A DNA stretch of 5,027 bases. Source: Betaproteobacteria bacterium. Lineage in GTDB: Bacteria > Pseudomonadota > Gammaproteobacteria > Burkholderiales > Casimicrobiaceae. Under the pieces are notes generated by a model. That model made no database searches. It saw only the letters and a list, made by a program, of their open reading frames with translations, and was not told the DNA's origin. The DNA is taken from assembly GCA_003153335.1 (NCBI GenBank), contig PLYG01000261.1, positions 1-5,027 on the forward strand. The letters run 5' to 3'. Of this stretch, positions 1 through 5,027 are shown piece by piece (positions within the stretch are counted from its first letter, which is position 1; every line of letters begins with the position of its first letter). The translations under genes were made by a program, and so were the position numbers.

Positions 1-131
1 AAACCGGCGCGAGAGACAAAGTCCTTCTTTTGTTCTTCGATAGTCATGCCGCGCGCTGCCGCCATCGCCCGGCCGATACCTGCGGCACCCGCCGTGATCA
101 ACACCCGCTGGTTTTGCATCGATGTATCCAT
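1..131 (-). CDS. Short-chain dehydrogenase/reductase (SDR), partial, apparently with a large internal deletion
   Basis: The visible 43 codons begin MDTSMQNQRV and continue into ITAGAAGIGRAM (residues 12-23). This is the glycine-rich NAD(P)-binding motif (TGxxxGIG type) at the start of an SDR Rossmann fold. In an intact SDR the next residues form the first helix and second strand. Here the sequence goes straight to AAARGMTIEEQKKDFVSRAG (residues 24-43), which resembles the segment normally found about 190-210 residues in, just before the C-terminal substrate loop and the last strand. The catalytic Ser-Tyr-Lys region would lie in the missing part, so the product would not be a working dehydrogenase if the join is real. 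The ATG at 129-131 is chosen because a GGAGG Shine-Dalgarno sequence sits 4 nt upstream; a second ATG at 117-119 lacks one. The gene starts 32 nt after the nusB stop and may be co-transcribed. Its end lies beyond position 1. The SDR call is firm for the N-terminus; the deletion is inferred from family memory. Confidence 0.7.
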   Translation of the reverse strand, partial: MDTSMQNQRVLITAGAAGIGRAMAAARGMTIEEQKKDFVSRAG

Positions 132-135
132 ATCG

Positions 136-140
136 CCTCC
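136..140 (-). promoter_or_regulatory. Ribosome binding site of the SDR gene
   Basis: On the minus strand this reads GGAGG, inside a purine-rich GGGAGGGAGG run, 4 nt before the ATG at 129-131. It is the strongest Shine-Dalgarno sequence in the window. It fixes the SDR start at the upstream of two in-frame ATGs and implies that the start of this damaged gene is still well translated. Confidence 0.6.
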
Positions 141-163
141 CTCCCCTCCGTGCCGCACACTGC

Positions 164-619
164 CTACGGCGCTGCCCGCGGCAGCCGCGCCGCTTCGATT
201 TCGGGCTGGCGCAGTTGCGCGGCCAGCTTGTCGAGCACCCCATTGACGTATTTGTGACCATCGGTGCCGCCGAAGACCTTGGCCAGCTCGACTGCCTCGT
301 TGATGATGACCCGGTAGGGCGTTTCGATCATCGCCTGCAATTCGAAGGCGCCGATCAGCAGGATCGCATGCTCGATCGGGCTGAGGGCCGCGGGCGCGCG
401 GTCGAGATAGCGGGCGAGCAACGCGTCGAGTTCGGGACGCGCGGCAACCGTTCCCGCCCATAGGCGCTCGAACATCGCGCGGTCGCCGCGGCCGAAGCCT
501 TCGCTCTCCGCTACCTGGCACGCCACCTCGCGCGGCTCCCCTCCGGTGAGCAGCCATTGGTACAGACCCTGCACGGCGAATTCGCGGGCGCGCCGCCGCG
601 GCGAGCGGTTACTTTTCAT
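164..619 (-). CDS. nusB: Transcription antitermination factor NusB
   Basis: This 151-residue protein has the usual NusB length and fold signatures. NusB forms a heterodimer with NusE (ribosomal protein S10), binds boxA RNA and supports processive, antiterminated transcription of rRNA operons. An arginine-rich N-terminus leads into RRRAREFAVQGLYQW (residues 8-22), the conserved first helix. LSPIEHAILLIGAFEL (79-94) and the block around INEAVELAKVFGGTDGHKYV (106-125) are the classic C-terminal NusB motifs. The start at 617-619 lies inside the last codons of ribH, an 11-nt overlap in a different frame. No clear Shine-Dalgarno sequence precedes it, so translation is probably coupled to ribH. Linkage of ribH to nusB is widespread in proteobacteria. 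The proline/alanine-rich tail after residue 138 is not conserved in the family. Confidence 0.96.
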   Translation of the reverse strand: MKSNRSPRRRAREFAVQGLYQWLLTGGEPREVACQVAESEGFGRGDRAMFERLWAGTVAARPELDALLARYLDRAPAALSPIEHAILLIGAFELQAMIETPYRVIINEAVELAKVFGGTDGHKYVNGVLDKLAAQLRQPEIEAARLPRAAP

Positions 620-1079
620 ATTCGGCGATCGCCATGCTCAGGTTCGCCATTTCCAGCGCGGCAAGCACCGCTTCGTAACCCTTTTGCTCGGCGCGCATCA
701 ATGCCTGCTCGTCGGTTTCGGTGGTCAGTATGCCGTTGCCTACGGCCACGCCGAATTCCAGCGCGACGCTCGAGATGCCGGCCGCCGATTCATTGGCGAC
801 AATCTCGAAGTGATAGGTCTCGCCACGGATCACGGCACCAAGTGCGACCAGCGCCTGAAACTTGCCGGTTTGCGCCAGGTACTGCAGCGCCAGCGGCGTT
901 TCCAGTGCGCCGGGCACCGTGACCAGCAGCACCGACGTGTCGGGGACGCCCTGTTCGCGCAATGCCAGATACGCACCCTTGAGCAGGTTGTCGCCAATCG
1001 GCGCGTTAAAGCGCGAAAGCACAATGCCAACCTTCTTGCCGGCGCCATTGAAGTTCGGAGGAAGCGGGGTAATTGCCAT
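609..1079 (-). CDS. ribH: 6,7-dimethyl-8-ribityllumazine synthase
   Basis: Lumazine synthase condenses 5-amino-6-ribitylamino-uracil with 3,4-dihydroxy-2-butanone 4-phosphate to give 6,7-dimethyl-8-ribityllumazine, the penultimate step of riboflavin synthesis. The enzyme is cytosolic and usually assembles as pentamers or 60-mers. At 156 residues it has the normal length. Visible motifs are SRFN (22-25, pyrimidine substrate pocket), VPGALE (55-60), GAVIRGETYHFE (81-92) with the catalytic histidine at residue 90, and GNGILTTET (114-122) followed by the EQALMRA helix. The start has an AAAGAG ribosome binding site 8 nt upstream. It follows ribB with a 38-nt gap and overlaps nusB by 11 nt, so the three genes probably form one transcript. 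Riboflavin synthase, which would use its product, is not in this window. Confidence 0.97.
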   Translation of the reverse strand: MAITPLPPNFNGAGKKVGIVLSRFNAPIGDNLLKGAYLALREQGVPDTSVLLVTVPGALETPLALQYLAQTGKFQALVALGAVIRGETYHFEIVANESAAGISSVALEFGVAVGNGILTTETDEQALMRAEQKGYEAVLAALEMANLSMAIAEYEK

Positions 1080-1087
1080 GGCTGAAA

Positions 1088-1093
1088 CTCTTT
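1088..1093 (-). promoter_or_regulatory. Ribosome binding site of ribH
   Basis: On the minus strand this reads AAAGAG, 8 nt before the ribH ATG at 1077-1079, a moderate match to the anti-Shine-Dalgarno sequence at normal spacing. It lies in the 38-nt gap after the ribB stop. That gap holds no hairpin, which supports read-through from ribB. Confidence 0.4.
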
Positions 1094-1117
1094 GCTGTAC
1101 TCAGTGGTCGCGGGCCA

Positions 1118-2212
1118 TCAGGCCTGCCCGGGCGAAACAAAACCGGTGATCTCGAGATCGAATCCGGACATGCTGGGCATCTTGCGCGGCCGCGCCAGCA
1201 GCTTCATCCTGCCGACGCCCAAGTCGCGCAGAATTTGCGAGCCGATTCCGTACGTGCGCAAGTCCATTTTCGCCGGCGGCGCCACTTCGGCGCTGAGCGC
1301 GCGACTGCGCAGGTCCGCGGCGGACTCGGGTCGATGCAGCAGCACCATCACGCCGCGCTCGGCAGCCTGCAACGCTGCCAATGCCGCATCGATGCTCCAG
1401 GCATGAGTGCGCGCATCGGTGTCGAGCATATCGATGGCCGACAGCGGTTCGTGCACGCGCACCAGTGTTTCCTGCTCGGGCACGATAGTCCCCTTGACCA
1501 GCACCAGGTGCGTAGCGTCAGTGAGCTTGTCGCGAAAAACAATCATCTCGAACCGGCCGCGCGCGGTCTGGATGGGACGGTTGCCGACACGCTCGACCAG
1601 CCGTTCGGTCTGTCCGCGGTAGTGAATCAGATCGGCGATGGCGCCGATCTTGAGTCCATGGGCGCCGGCGAACTCGATCAGGTCCGGCAGCCGCGCCATC
1701 GTGCCGTCATCCTTCAGAATTTCGCAGATCACCGCGGCTGGGATCAGCCCTGCCATCTGGGTCAGATCGCAGCCGGCCTCGGTATGCCCCGCCCGCACCA
1801 ATACCCCGCCCTCCTGGGCCATGATCGGAAAGATGTGCCCCGGCTGGACGATATCGGCGGCCCGTGCATTCTTTGCGACCGCGGCCTGCACGGTGCGAGC
1901 CCGATCGGCGGCCGAGATGCCGGTGGTGACGCCCGCTGCGGCTTCGATGGAGACCGTGAAGTTGGTCCCGTGCGTGGACTGGTTGTAGTTCGCCATCAGC
2001 GGCAGGTTGAGCCGCCGGCACCGTTCTTCGGTGAGCGTCAGGCAGATCAGCCCGCGGCCGTATCTGGCCATGAAGTTGATCGCCTCGGGCGTGACGAATT
2101 CCGCCGCCAGCACCAGATCGCCCTCGTTTTCCCGATCTTCCTCATCGACCAGTACGACCATGCGGCCGGCTTTGAGCTCGGAGACGATTTCCGCTATCGG
2201 GGTAAGAGCCAT
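1118..2212 (-). CDS. ribB: 3,4-dihydroxy-2-butanone-4-phosphate synthase with a degenerate GTP cyclohydrolase II-like C-terminal domain
   Basis: The N-terminal domain (about residues 1-202) is RibB, which converts ribulose 5-phosphate to 3,4-dihydroxy-2-butanone 4-phosphate and formate. It shows DEEDRENEGD (23-32), the acidic metal- and substrate-binding loop; HGTNF (81-85); PGHIFPIMAQEGGVLVRAGH (124-143), with GHTEA containing His143; and the CEI segment with Glu164. The C-terminal half (about 215-364) has the outline of GTP cyclohydrolase II (RibA), for example VRVH at 251-254 and YGIGSQILRDLG at 321-332. However, the zinc motif that normally follows VRVH (SECLTGDVF...RCDC) is replaced by EPLSAIDMLDTDARTHAW. 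No cysteine occurs after residue 163, so cyclohydrolase II activity is not expected. This matches the RibB-RibX type of hybrid known from proteobacteria. Annotation pipelines often call such genes ribBA. A separate RibA should exist elsewhere. The start is the conserved MALTPIAEIV; no strong ribosome binding site precedes it. Confidence 0.95.
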   Translation of the reverse strand: MALTPIAEIVSELKAGRMVVLVDEEDRENEGDLVLAAEFVTPEAINFMARYGRGLICLTLTEERCRRLNLPLMANYNQSTHGTNFTVSIEAAAGVTTGISAADRARTVQAAVAKNARAADIVQPGHIFPIMAQEGGVLVRAGHTEAGCDLTQMAGLIPAAVICEILKDDGTMARLPDLIEFAGAHGLKIGAIADLIHYRGQTERLVERVGNRPIQTARGRFEMIVFRDKLTDATHLVLVKGTIVPEQETLVRVHEPLSAIDMLDTDARTHAWSIDAALAALQAAERGVMVLLHRPESAADLRSRALSAEVAPPAKMDLRTYGIGSQILRDLGVGRMKLLARPRKMPSMSGFDLEITGFVSPGQA

Positions 2213-2245
2213 GGTAAAGAGCGATGGGTAACGAAGTAATCCGGC

Positions 2246-2251
2246 ATTTTA
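2246..2251 (-). promoter_or_regulatory. Candidate -10 element of a promoter for ribB-ribH-nusB
   Basis: On the minus strand this reads TAAAAT, five of six matches to TATAAT, within GGGTAAAATGCCGG. A start about 7 nt downstream would give a leader of roughly 27 nt before the ribB ATG at 2210-2212. No convincing -35 hexamer is visible at 16-18 nt upstream, where the sequence is very GC-rich. The site lies in a 168-bp gap between two functionally unrelated gene groups, which is where a promoter is expected. Confidence 0.4.
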
Positions 2252-2356
2252 CCCTACGCGCGCCCGGGGCTCGTGCTCCCTCTCGCCGCCCGCGCACGTG
2301 ATCCAATGCCAGACGCCGCAGGATGGATCGAGCGCAGCGATACCCTACGCAATATC

Positions 2357-2379
2357 CGACGCGCCACGCGAGCGCGTCG
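2357..2379 (-). terminator. GC-rich hairpin just after the hydrolase stop, possible weak terminator
   Basis: The positions form a perfect 8-bp stem (CGACGCGC with GCGCGTCG) around a 7-nt loop, starting 1 nt after the hydrolase stop codon at 2381-2383. The sequence following on the minus strand is GATATTGCG, with no T-run, so it is not a textbook intrinsic terminator. It could slow polymerase, protect the 3' end of the mRNA, or be a chance palindrome in GC-rich DNA. Together with the candidate ribB promoter it accounts for most of what is visible in the 2213-2380 gap. I see no RNA gene and no FMN riboswitch there. Confidence 0.25.
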
Positions 2380-2380
2380 C

Positions 2381-3232
2381 TCAACCGAAAAGTTTGACCG
2401 TTTCGCGGTAAAGCGGATGGGCGGGATCGGCCAGGCAGTCGACCGCGCTGAAGTGATGACAACCCGGCAACAGCATCGGGCCGGTGCTGCCTTCGGGGCT
2501 GACCTGGACCCAAGCCTCCCATTGCAGCTGCGATTGCCGCAGGAACTCCGAAGTCTCGATCGCCCCGACCGCCAGCAACAGCGGCGCGCGCACGACAGGT
2601 TGCATCCGAACCGGACTCCACGCGGCGGCACTTTCGAGGCCGAGGTGCAGATCCGGATTGAGCGACGTGTAGATGAGCGGCTCCAGATCGAACACGCCGC
2701 TCACGCTGACTCCCCCCTTGATAACGCCGGGGTCCACGCCGTCCTGGTGCCAGTCGGTCGCATGCAGCATCGCGACCAGATGGCCGCCCGCCGAATGGCC
2801 GCTGATCACGATCTTCTGCGCGGCCAGCCCTTTCGCCGCGCCGTTCTTCGCCAGCCACGTGAACGCGTTGCGGCACTCATCGGTGATGGTGCCGATATCC
2901 ACGTCCGGGCACAGATCGTAGTTGATCACGGCGACATCAAAACCGGCGGCCACAAACGGCGGCGCGATGCAGGAATAGTCGGACTTGTCGAGCGCCCGCC
3001 AGTACCCGCCGTGAATGAACATCAAGAGACCGCGCCGGCCGCCGGCGGGAAACAGATCGAGCGTTTCCTTCGGGCGCCGGCCATAACGCACATCCAGCAG
3101 AGAGTGCAATGTGGTGCGCGCCCTGGCGCTGTTCTCCGCCCACCGCCGGAAGTACTGTGCGTGGTCCGGAACCGCCGCGCGGTTGTTGTAGCCGCGCTCG
3201 CAGAATTCCGGCGTGAGCACCGGCGTATTCAT
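2381..3232 (-). CDS. Alpha/beta hydrolase, arylformamidase (kynurenine formamidase)-like
   Basis: This 283-residue protein belongs to the alpha/beta hydrolase fold, in the esterase/arylformamidase-like group. HGGYW (74-78) is the oxyanion-hole motif. GHSAGG (145-150) contains the nucleophile Ser147. CHHF (258-261) supplies the likely catalytic histidine, His259 or His260, and an acid probably lies around GAIETSEF (223-230). The N-terminal EFCERGYNNRAAVPDH (9-24) resembles the YNNRxxVPDHP start typical of proteins annotated as arylformamidases. These hydrolyse N-formylkynurenine or similar small amides and esters. No signal peptide or membrane segment is visible, so it is probably cytosolic. 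The ATG at 3230-3232 overlaps the stop of the preceding FAH-family gene as ATGA, a sign of translational coupling. No tryptophan dioxygenase or kynureninase gene is nearby. The true substrate is therefore uncertain, and a role tied to the neighbouring ring-cleavage enzymes is equally possible. Confidence 0.85.
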   Translation of the reverse strand: MNTPVLTPEFCERGYNNRAAVPDHAQYFRRWAENSARARTTLHSLLDVRYGRRPKETLDLFPAGGRRGLLMFIHGGYWRALDKSDYSCIAPPFVAAGFDVAVINYDLCPDVDIGTITDECRNAFTWLAKNGAAKGLAAQKIVISGHSAGGHLVAMLHATDWHQDGVDPGVIKGGVSVSGVFDLEPLIYTSLNPDLHLGLESAAAWSPVRMQPVVRAPLLLAVGAIETSEFLRQSQLQWEAWVQVSPEGSTGPMLLPGCHHFSAVDCLADPAHPLYRETVKLFG

Positions 3233-3936
3233 AGGCCGGGAGAGATCGCGATCCGCAAGTCCGAGAGACCGTCGACATGGCCGTGCAGCCGGTCGCCCGC
3301 CAGGACCGGTCCGACGCCCGCGGGCGTGCCGGTGAAAATCAGATCACCCGGCAGCAGATCATAGTACTGGGACAGGAATGACAGCGTATGCGGCACGTCC
3401 CACACCATGTCAGCCAGATCTCCCATTTGCTTGCGCGTGCCGTTCACCTCCAGCCATATCGCACCCTTGTCGGGATGGCCGATATCCACGGCACGGTGAA
3501 TCGGCGAGATAGGCGCCGACTGCGCGAACGACTTGCCGTAATCCCAAGGGCGTCCGGTTTTCTTGGCGTGGCCCTGCAGGTCGCGGCGCGTCATGTCGAG
3601 TCCGACCGCATAGCCGTAGACCAGCGCCAACGCATGCTCGGGCGCCACCTTGACGCCTATGGTGCCGATGGCGACGACGAGTTCGATTTCGTAGTGGTAG
3701 TCCTTGGTGCCCGGCGGATAGCGCACATCGCCCACCGCGGGCGGGACTACCGGCACGACCGCATCGGCCGGCTTGGTAAAAAAGAACGGCGGCTCCTTGT
3801 CCGGACTGCCGCCCATTTCGAGCGCATGCTCCGCGTAATTGCGCCCGACGCAGTAAATGTGGCGCACCGGAAACCGCTCGCTATGGCCGTGGATGGGAAC
3901 GCTGGGTATTTCCCAGATGGGGAAGGCGTAGGGCAT
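3229..3936 (-). CDS. Fumarylacetoacetate hydrolase family protein, resembling fumarylpyruvate hydrolase
   Basis: The 235-residue protein is a compact FAH-domain hydrolase. Such enzymes cleave a C-C bond in 2,4-diketo acids such as fumarylpyruvate (gentisate pathway) or fumarylacetoacetate (tyrosine/homogentisate pathway), using a divalent metal. From the ATG at 3934-3936, YCVGRNYAEHALEMG (28-42) is the conserved entry to the fold. FFFTKPADAV (51-60) follows. YHYEIELVVAIG (80-91) gives metal-binding Glu83 and Glu85, and DMTRRDLQ (114-121) gives Asp114. GKSF (134-137) and GDLIFTGTPAGVG (197-209) complete the active site. The frame stays open upstream to a TTG at 3993, but MPYAFPIW matches the usual start of this group, so the ATG is preferred. 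Its ribosome binding site is poor. The gene follows the GST-type isomerase by 69 nt and overlaps the next gene by 4 nt. The sequence style is closer to NagK-like fumarylpyruvate hydrolases than to the longer true FAH. This is from memory. Confidence 0.92.
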   Translation of the reverse strand: MPYAFPIWEIPSVPIHGHSERFPVRHIYCVGRNYAEHALEMGGSPDKEPPFFFTKPADAVVPVVPPAVGDVRYPPGTKDYHYEIELVVAIGTIGVKVAPEHALALVYGYAVGLDMTRRDLQGHAKKTGRPWDYGKSFAQSAPISPIHRAVDIGHPDKGAIWLEVNGTRKQMGDLADMVWDVPHTLSFLSQYYDLLPGDLIFTGTPAGVGPVLAGDRLHGHVDGLSDLRIAISPGL

Positions 3937-3965
3937 GGTTGGGCCGGAGTGGTGGGAAAGGGGCA

Positions 3966-3993
3966 AGTATACGGCGGGGCGAGCTGGACGCAA
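3966..3993 (-). promoter_or_regulatory. Candidate promoter for the FAH-family hydrolase and alpha/beta hydrolase
   Basis: On the minus strand TATACT (3966-3971) matches five of six bases of the -10 consensus. TTGCGT (3988-3993) lies 16 bp upstream as a weak -35 (TTG retained). Transcription from here would give a leader of roughly 20-25 nt before the ATG at 3934-3936. It lies in the 69-nt gap after the isomerase gene, and no terminator is visible between them. It would be a second start within the group rather than the only one. If used, it also rules out the upstream TTG at 3991-3993 as the translation start for that transcript. Confidence 0.4.
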
Positions 3994-4005
3994 AACTGCC
4001 CGTGC

Positions 4006-4644
4006 TTACGCCGCCTCCGGTTGCTTCGCAGGGGCCGCGTCGGCAAACGCCGGCAATGCGCTGCAGACTTCTTCGATTCGCAACAGCGTCGGATAGGGCG
4101 CCAAGTCCATGCTGGCGCGACGGGCATTCGCCAGTTGCGGAATCAGGCAGATGTCGGCCAGCGTGGGGGTTTCGCCGTGGCAAAAACGCCCGGTACGCGG
4201 ATCGGATGCCAGCCGCGTTTCCAGCGCGATCAGGCCTTCGTGCACCCAATGCGCATACCACTCGACCTTCTGCTGCTCGGACACCTTCAGGACCCCGGTC
4301 AGGTAGTTGAGCACGCGCAGATTGTCTATGGGATGAATGTCGCACGCGATCGTCAATGCAATCGAGCGCACGCAGGCGCGTTCTTGCGGCGTGGCGGGCA
4401 GCAGCGGGGGAGCGGCGTGCATTTCGTCCAGGTACTCGATGATGGCCAGCGACTGGGTAATGATCTCGTCGCCATCGACCAGCGTCGGGATCAGGCCCAG
4501 CGGATTGAGTTTCAGATAGTCGGGCGTTCGCTGTTCGTTCTTGCGCAAATGAATGAACACGTTCTCGGGCTTCAGGCCCTTGAGGTTGAGCGCAATGCGC
4601 ACGCGATAGGCGGCGGAGGAGCGGAAGTAGTTGTAGAGTTTCAT
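4006..4644 (-). CDS. maiA: Zeta-class glutathione S-transferase family isomerase (maleylacetoacetate / maleylpyruvate isomerase)
   Basis: The 212-residue protein has the two-domain GST layout of the zeta class and its usual length. These enzymes use glutathione to isomerise maleylacetoacetate to fumarylacetoacetate, or maleylpyruvate to fumarylpyruvate. That is the step before the FAH-type hydrolase encoded just downstream. The N-terminal thioredoxin-like domain begins MKLYNYFRSSAAYRVRIALN, with the SSxxxRVRIAL glutathione-binding motif (Ser9, Ser10). NPLGLIPTLVDGDEIITQS (47-65) carries the cis-proline and the glutathione-contacting Gln-Ser pair. ACDIHPIDNLRVLNYL (90-105) and the ADICLIPQLANARR region (163-176) are typical C-terminal helical motifs. 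The cysteine often found in the SSCSxR motif is alanine here (Ala11). The ATG at 4642-4644 is chosen from the MKLYxxFRSS start; the open frame extends 22 codons upstream but reads repeat DNA. The tail after about residue 200 (AKQPEAA) is not conserved. Whether the substrate is the acetoacetate or pyruvate form cannot be decided, so the symbol is tentative. Confidence 0.9.
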   Translation of the reverse strand: MKLYNYFRSSAAYRVRIALNLKGLKPENVFIHLRKNEQRTPDYLKLNPLGLIPTLVDGDEIITQSLAIIEYLDEMHAAPPLLPATPQERACVRSIALTIACDIHPIDNLRVLNYLTGVLKVSEQQKVEWYAHWVHEGLIALETRLASDPRTGRFCHGETPTLADICLIPQLANARRASMDLAPYPTLLRIEEVCSALPAFADAAPAKQPEAA

Positions 4645-4697
4645 AGCTGTCTCGTTAGCCTCAACCTGGTTCCCTCTCCCCACGCCCAGGGACAATA

Positions 4698-4749
4698 GGG
4701 GACAGACCACGTTTATTCACGCGCCCCGGCGAAAACGTGGTCTGTCCCC
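4698..4749. repeat. Inverted pair of the REP-like core (17-bp perfect stem)
   Basis: The core GGGGACAGACCACGTTT at 4698-4714 is the exact reverse complement of AAACGTGGTCTGTCCCC at 4733-4749, with an 18-nt centre (4715-4732). As RNA from either strand it would form a strong hairpin. A T-run is lacking on either side, so it is not a standard terminator, although it could still impede transcription between gcdH and the isomerase gene. Such paired inverted units are typical of REP/BIME-type elements. Confidence 0.8.
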
Positions 4750-4793
4750 ATTTACGCCACGGCGAAAACGTGGTCTGTCCCCATTTACGCCAC
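4727..4793. repeat. Two identical 33-bp tandem repeats carrying the REP-like core
   Basis: Copy 1 is 4728-4760 and copy 2 is 4761-4793; they match at all 33 positions. Each starts GGCGAAAACGTGGTCTGTCC and ends CCATTTACGCCAC. Within each unit the ends are near-palindromic (GGCGAAAA against GGCGTAAA read on the other strand, 7 of 8), which gives an imperfect hairpin around the AACGTGGTCTGTCCCC core. The third core copy at 4698-4714 is inverted and its flanks have diverged. I recall similar GTGGTCTGTCCCC cores scattered through betaproteobacterial genomes, some next to REP-associated tyrosine transposases, but no transposase gene lies in this window. The period is divisible by three, so open frames cross the array and would encode an 11-residue repeat (WRKWGQTTFSP on the minus strand). 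I regard that as accidental. With 4698-4714, this explains the centre of the 4645-4815 gap; nothing else is evident there. Confidence 0.85.
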
Positions 4794-4815
4794 AGGGAAA
4801 GGGCGAATTTCCTGG

Positions 4816-5027
<212 letters not shown>

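Noticed and set aside
1073..2239. Long plus-strand open frame opposite ribB (388 codons)
   Set aside because: It is antisense to a clearly recognised gene and rich in arginine, histidine and glycine, as expected for the complement of GC-rich coding DNA. It matches no family I recognise.
2213..2380. FMN riboswitch upstream of ribB
   Set aside because: The conserved riboswitch segments (such as GGGTGAAATTCCC-like blocks) are absent on the minus strand. Only isolated GGGTA words occur.
2273..3364. Plus-strand open frame (363 codons) opposite the alpha/beta hydrolase
   Set aside because: It is complementary to a gene with intact catalytic motifs, and its own translation has low-complexity Arg-rich content.
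3937..3993. Upstream TTG start extending the FAH-type protein by 19 residues
   Set aside because: The extension is not family-like, has no ribosome binding site, and overlaps the candidate promoter. The ATG at 3934-3936 gives the normal N-terminus.
3388..4698. Long plus-strand open frame (436 codons) opposite the FAH-type and isomerase genes
   Set aside because: It runs across two real minus-strand genes and the gap between them with no recognisable domain. It is a shadow of GC-rich codon bias.
4645..4710. N-terminal extension of the isomerase from 4710
   Set aside because: The added 22 residues are read from the inverted REP-like copy and flanking repeat DNA. Homologous proteins start at MKLY.
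4698..4793. CRISPR array
   Set aside because: The repeats are directly adjacent with no unique spacers, only two direct copies exist, and one further core is inverted. No cas genes are present.

Overview
The window is about 5 kb of GC-rich chromosomal DNA in which every supported gene lies on the minus strand, so the text order (low to high coordinates) is the reverse of transcription. The ribB(A)-ribH-nusB order, a RibB carrying a degenerate GTP cyclohydrolase II-like domain, and the protein sequence styles all suggest a betaproteobacterium, most likely Burkholderiales or a close relative. This is a judgement from memory, not a database result.

In the direction of transcription, starting at the right edge, the layout is as follows. 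(1) The C-terminal end of glutaryl-CoA dehydrogenase (4816-5027) runs off the window. (2) A gap of about 170 bp (4645-4815) holds a REP-like repeat cluster: two identical 33-bp tandem units plus a third, inverted copy of their 17-bp core. (3) A catabolic group follows: a zeta-class glutathione transferase of the maleylacetoacetate/maleylpyruvate isomerase type (4006-4644), a fumarylacetoacetate/fumarylpyruvate hydrolase family protein (3229-3936), and an arylformamidase-like alpha/beta hydrolase (2381-3232). The last two genes overlap by ATGA. A good -10 box between the isomerase and the hydrolase suggests a second transcription start. (4) A 168-bp gap holds a GC hairpin just after the hydrolase stop and a candidate promoter for the next group. 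(5) The riboflavin/antitermination group is ribB (RibB plus inactive RibA-like domain, 1118-2212), ribH (609-1079) and nusB (164-619). nusB overlaps ribH by 11 nt. (6) A short-chain dehydrogenase starts 32 nt after nusB and runs off the left edge. It appears to have lost most of its middle.

The isomerase and FAH-family hydrolase would act in sequence at the end of a ring-cleavage pathway (homogentisate or gentisate): cis-trans isomerisation and then C-C hydrolysis. RibB and RibH supply and use 3,4-dihydroxy-2-butanone 4-phosphate to make the direct precursor of riboflavin. GTP cyclohydrolase II, RibD and riboflavin synthase are not in the window. I found no convincing new biological system. 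The items most worth a second look are the internally deleted dehydrogenase at the left edge and the REP-like cluster at 4698-4793.
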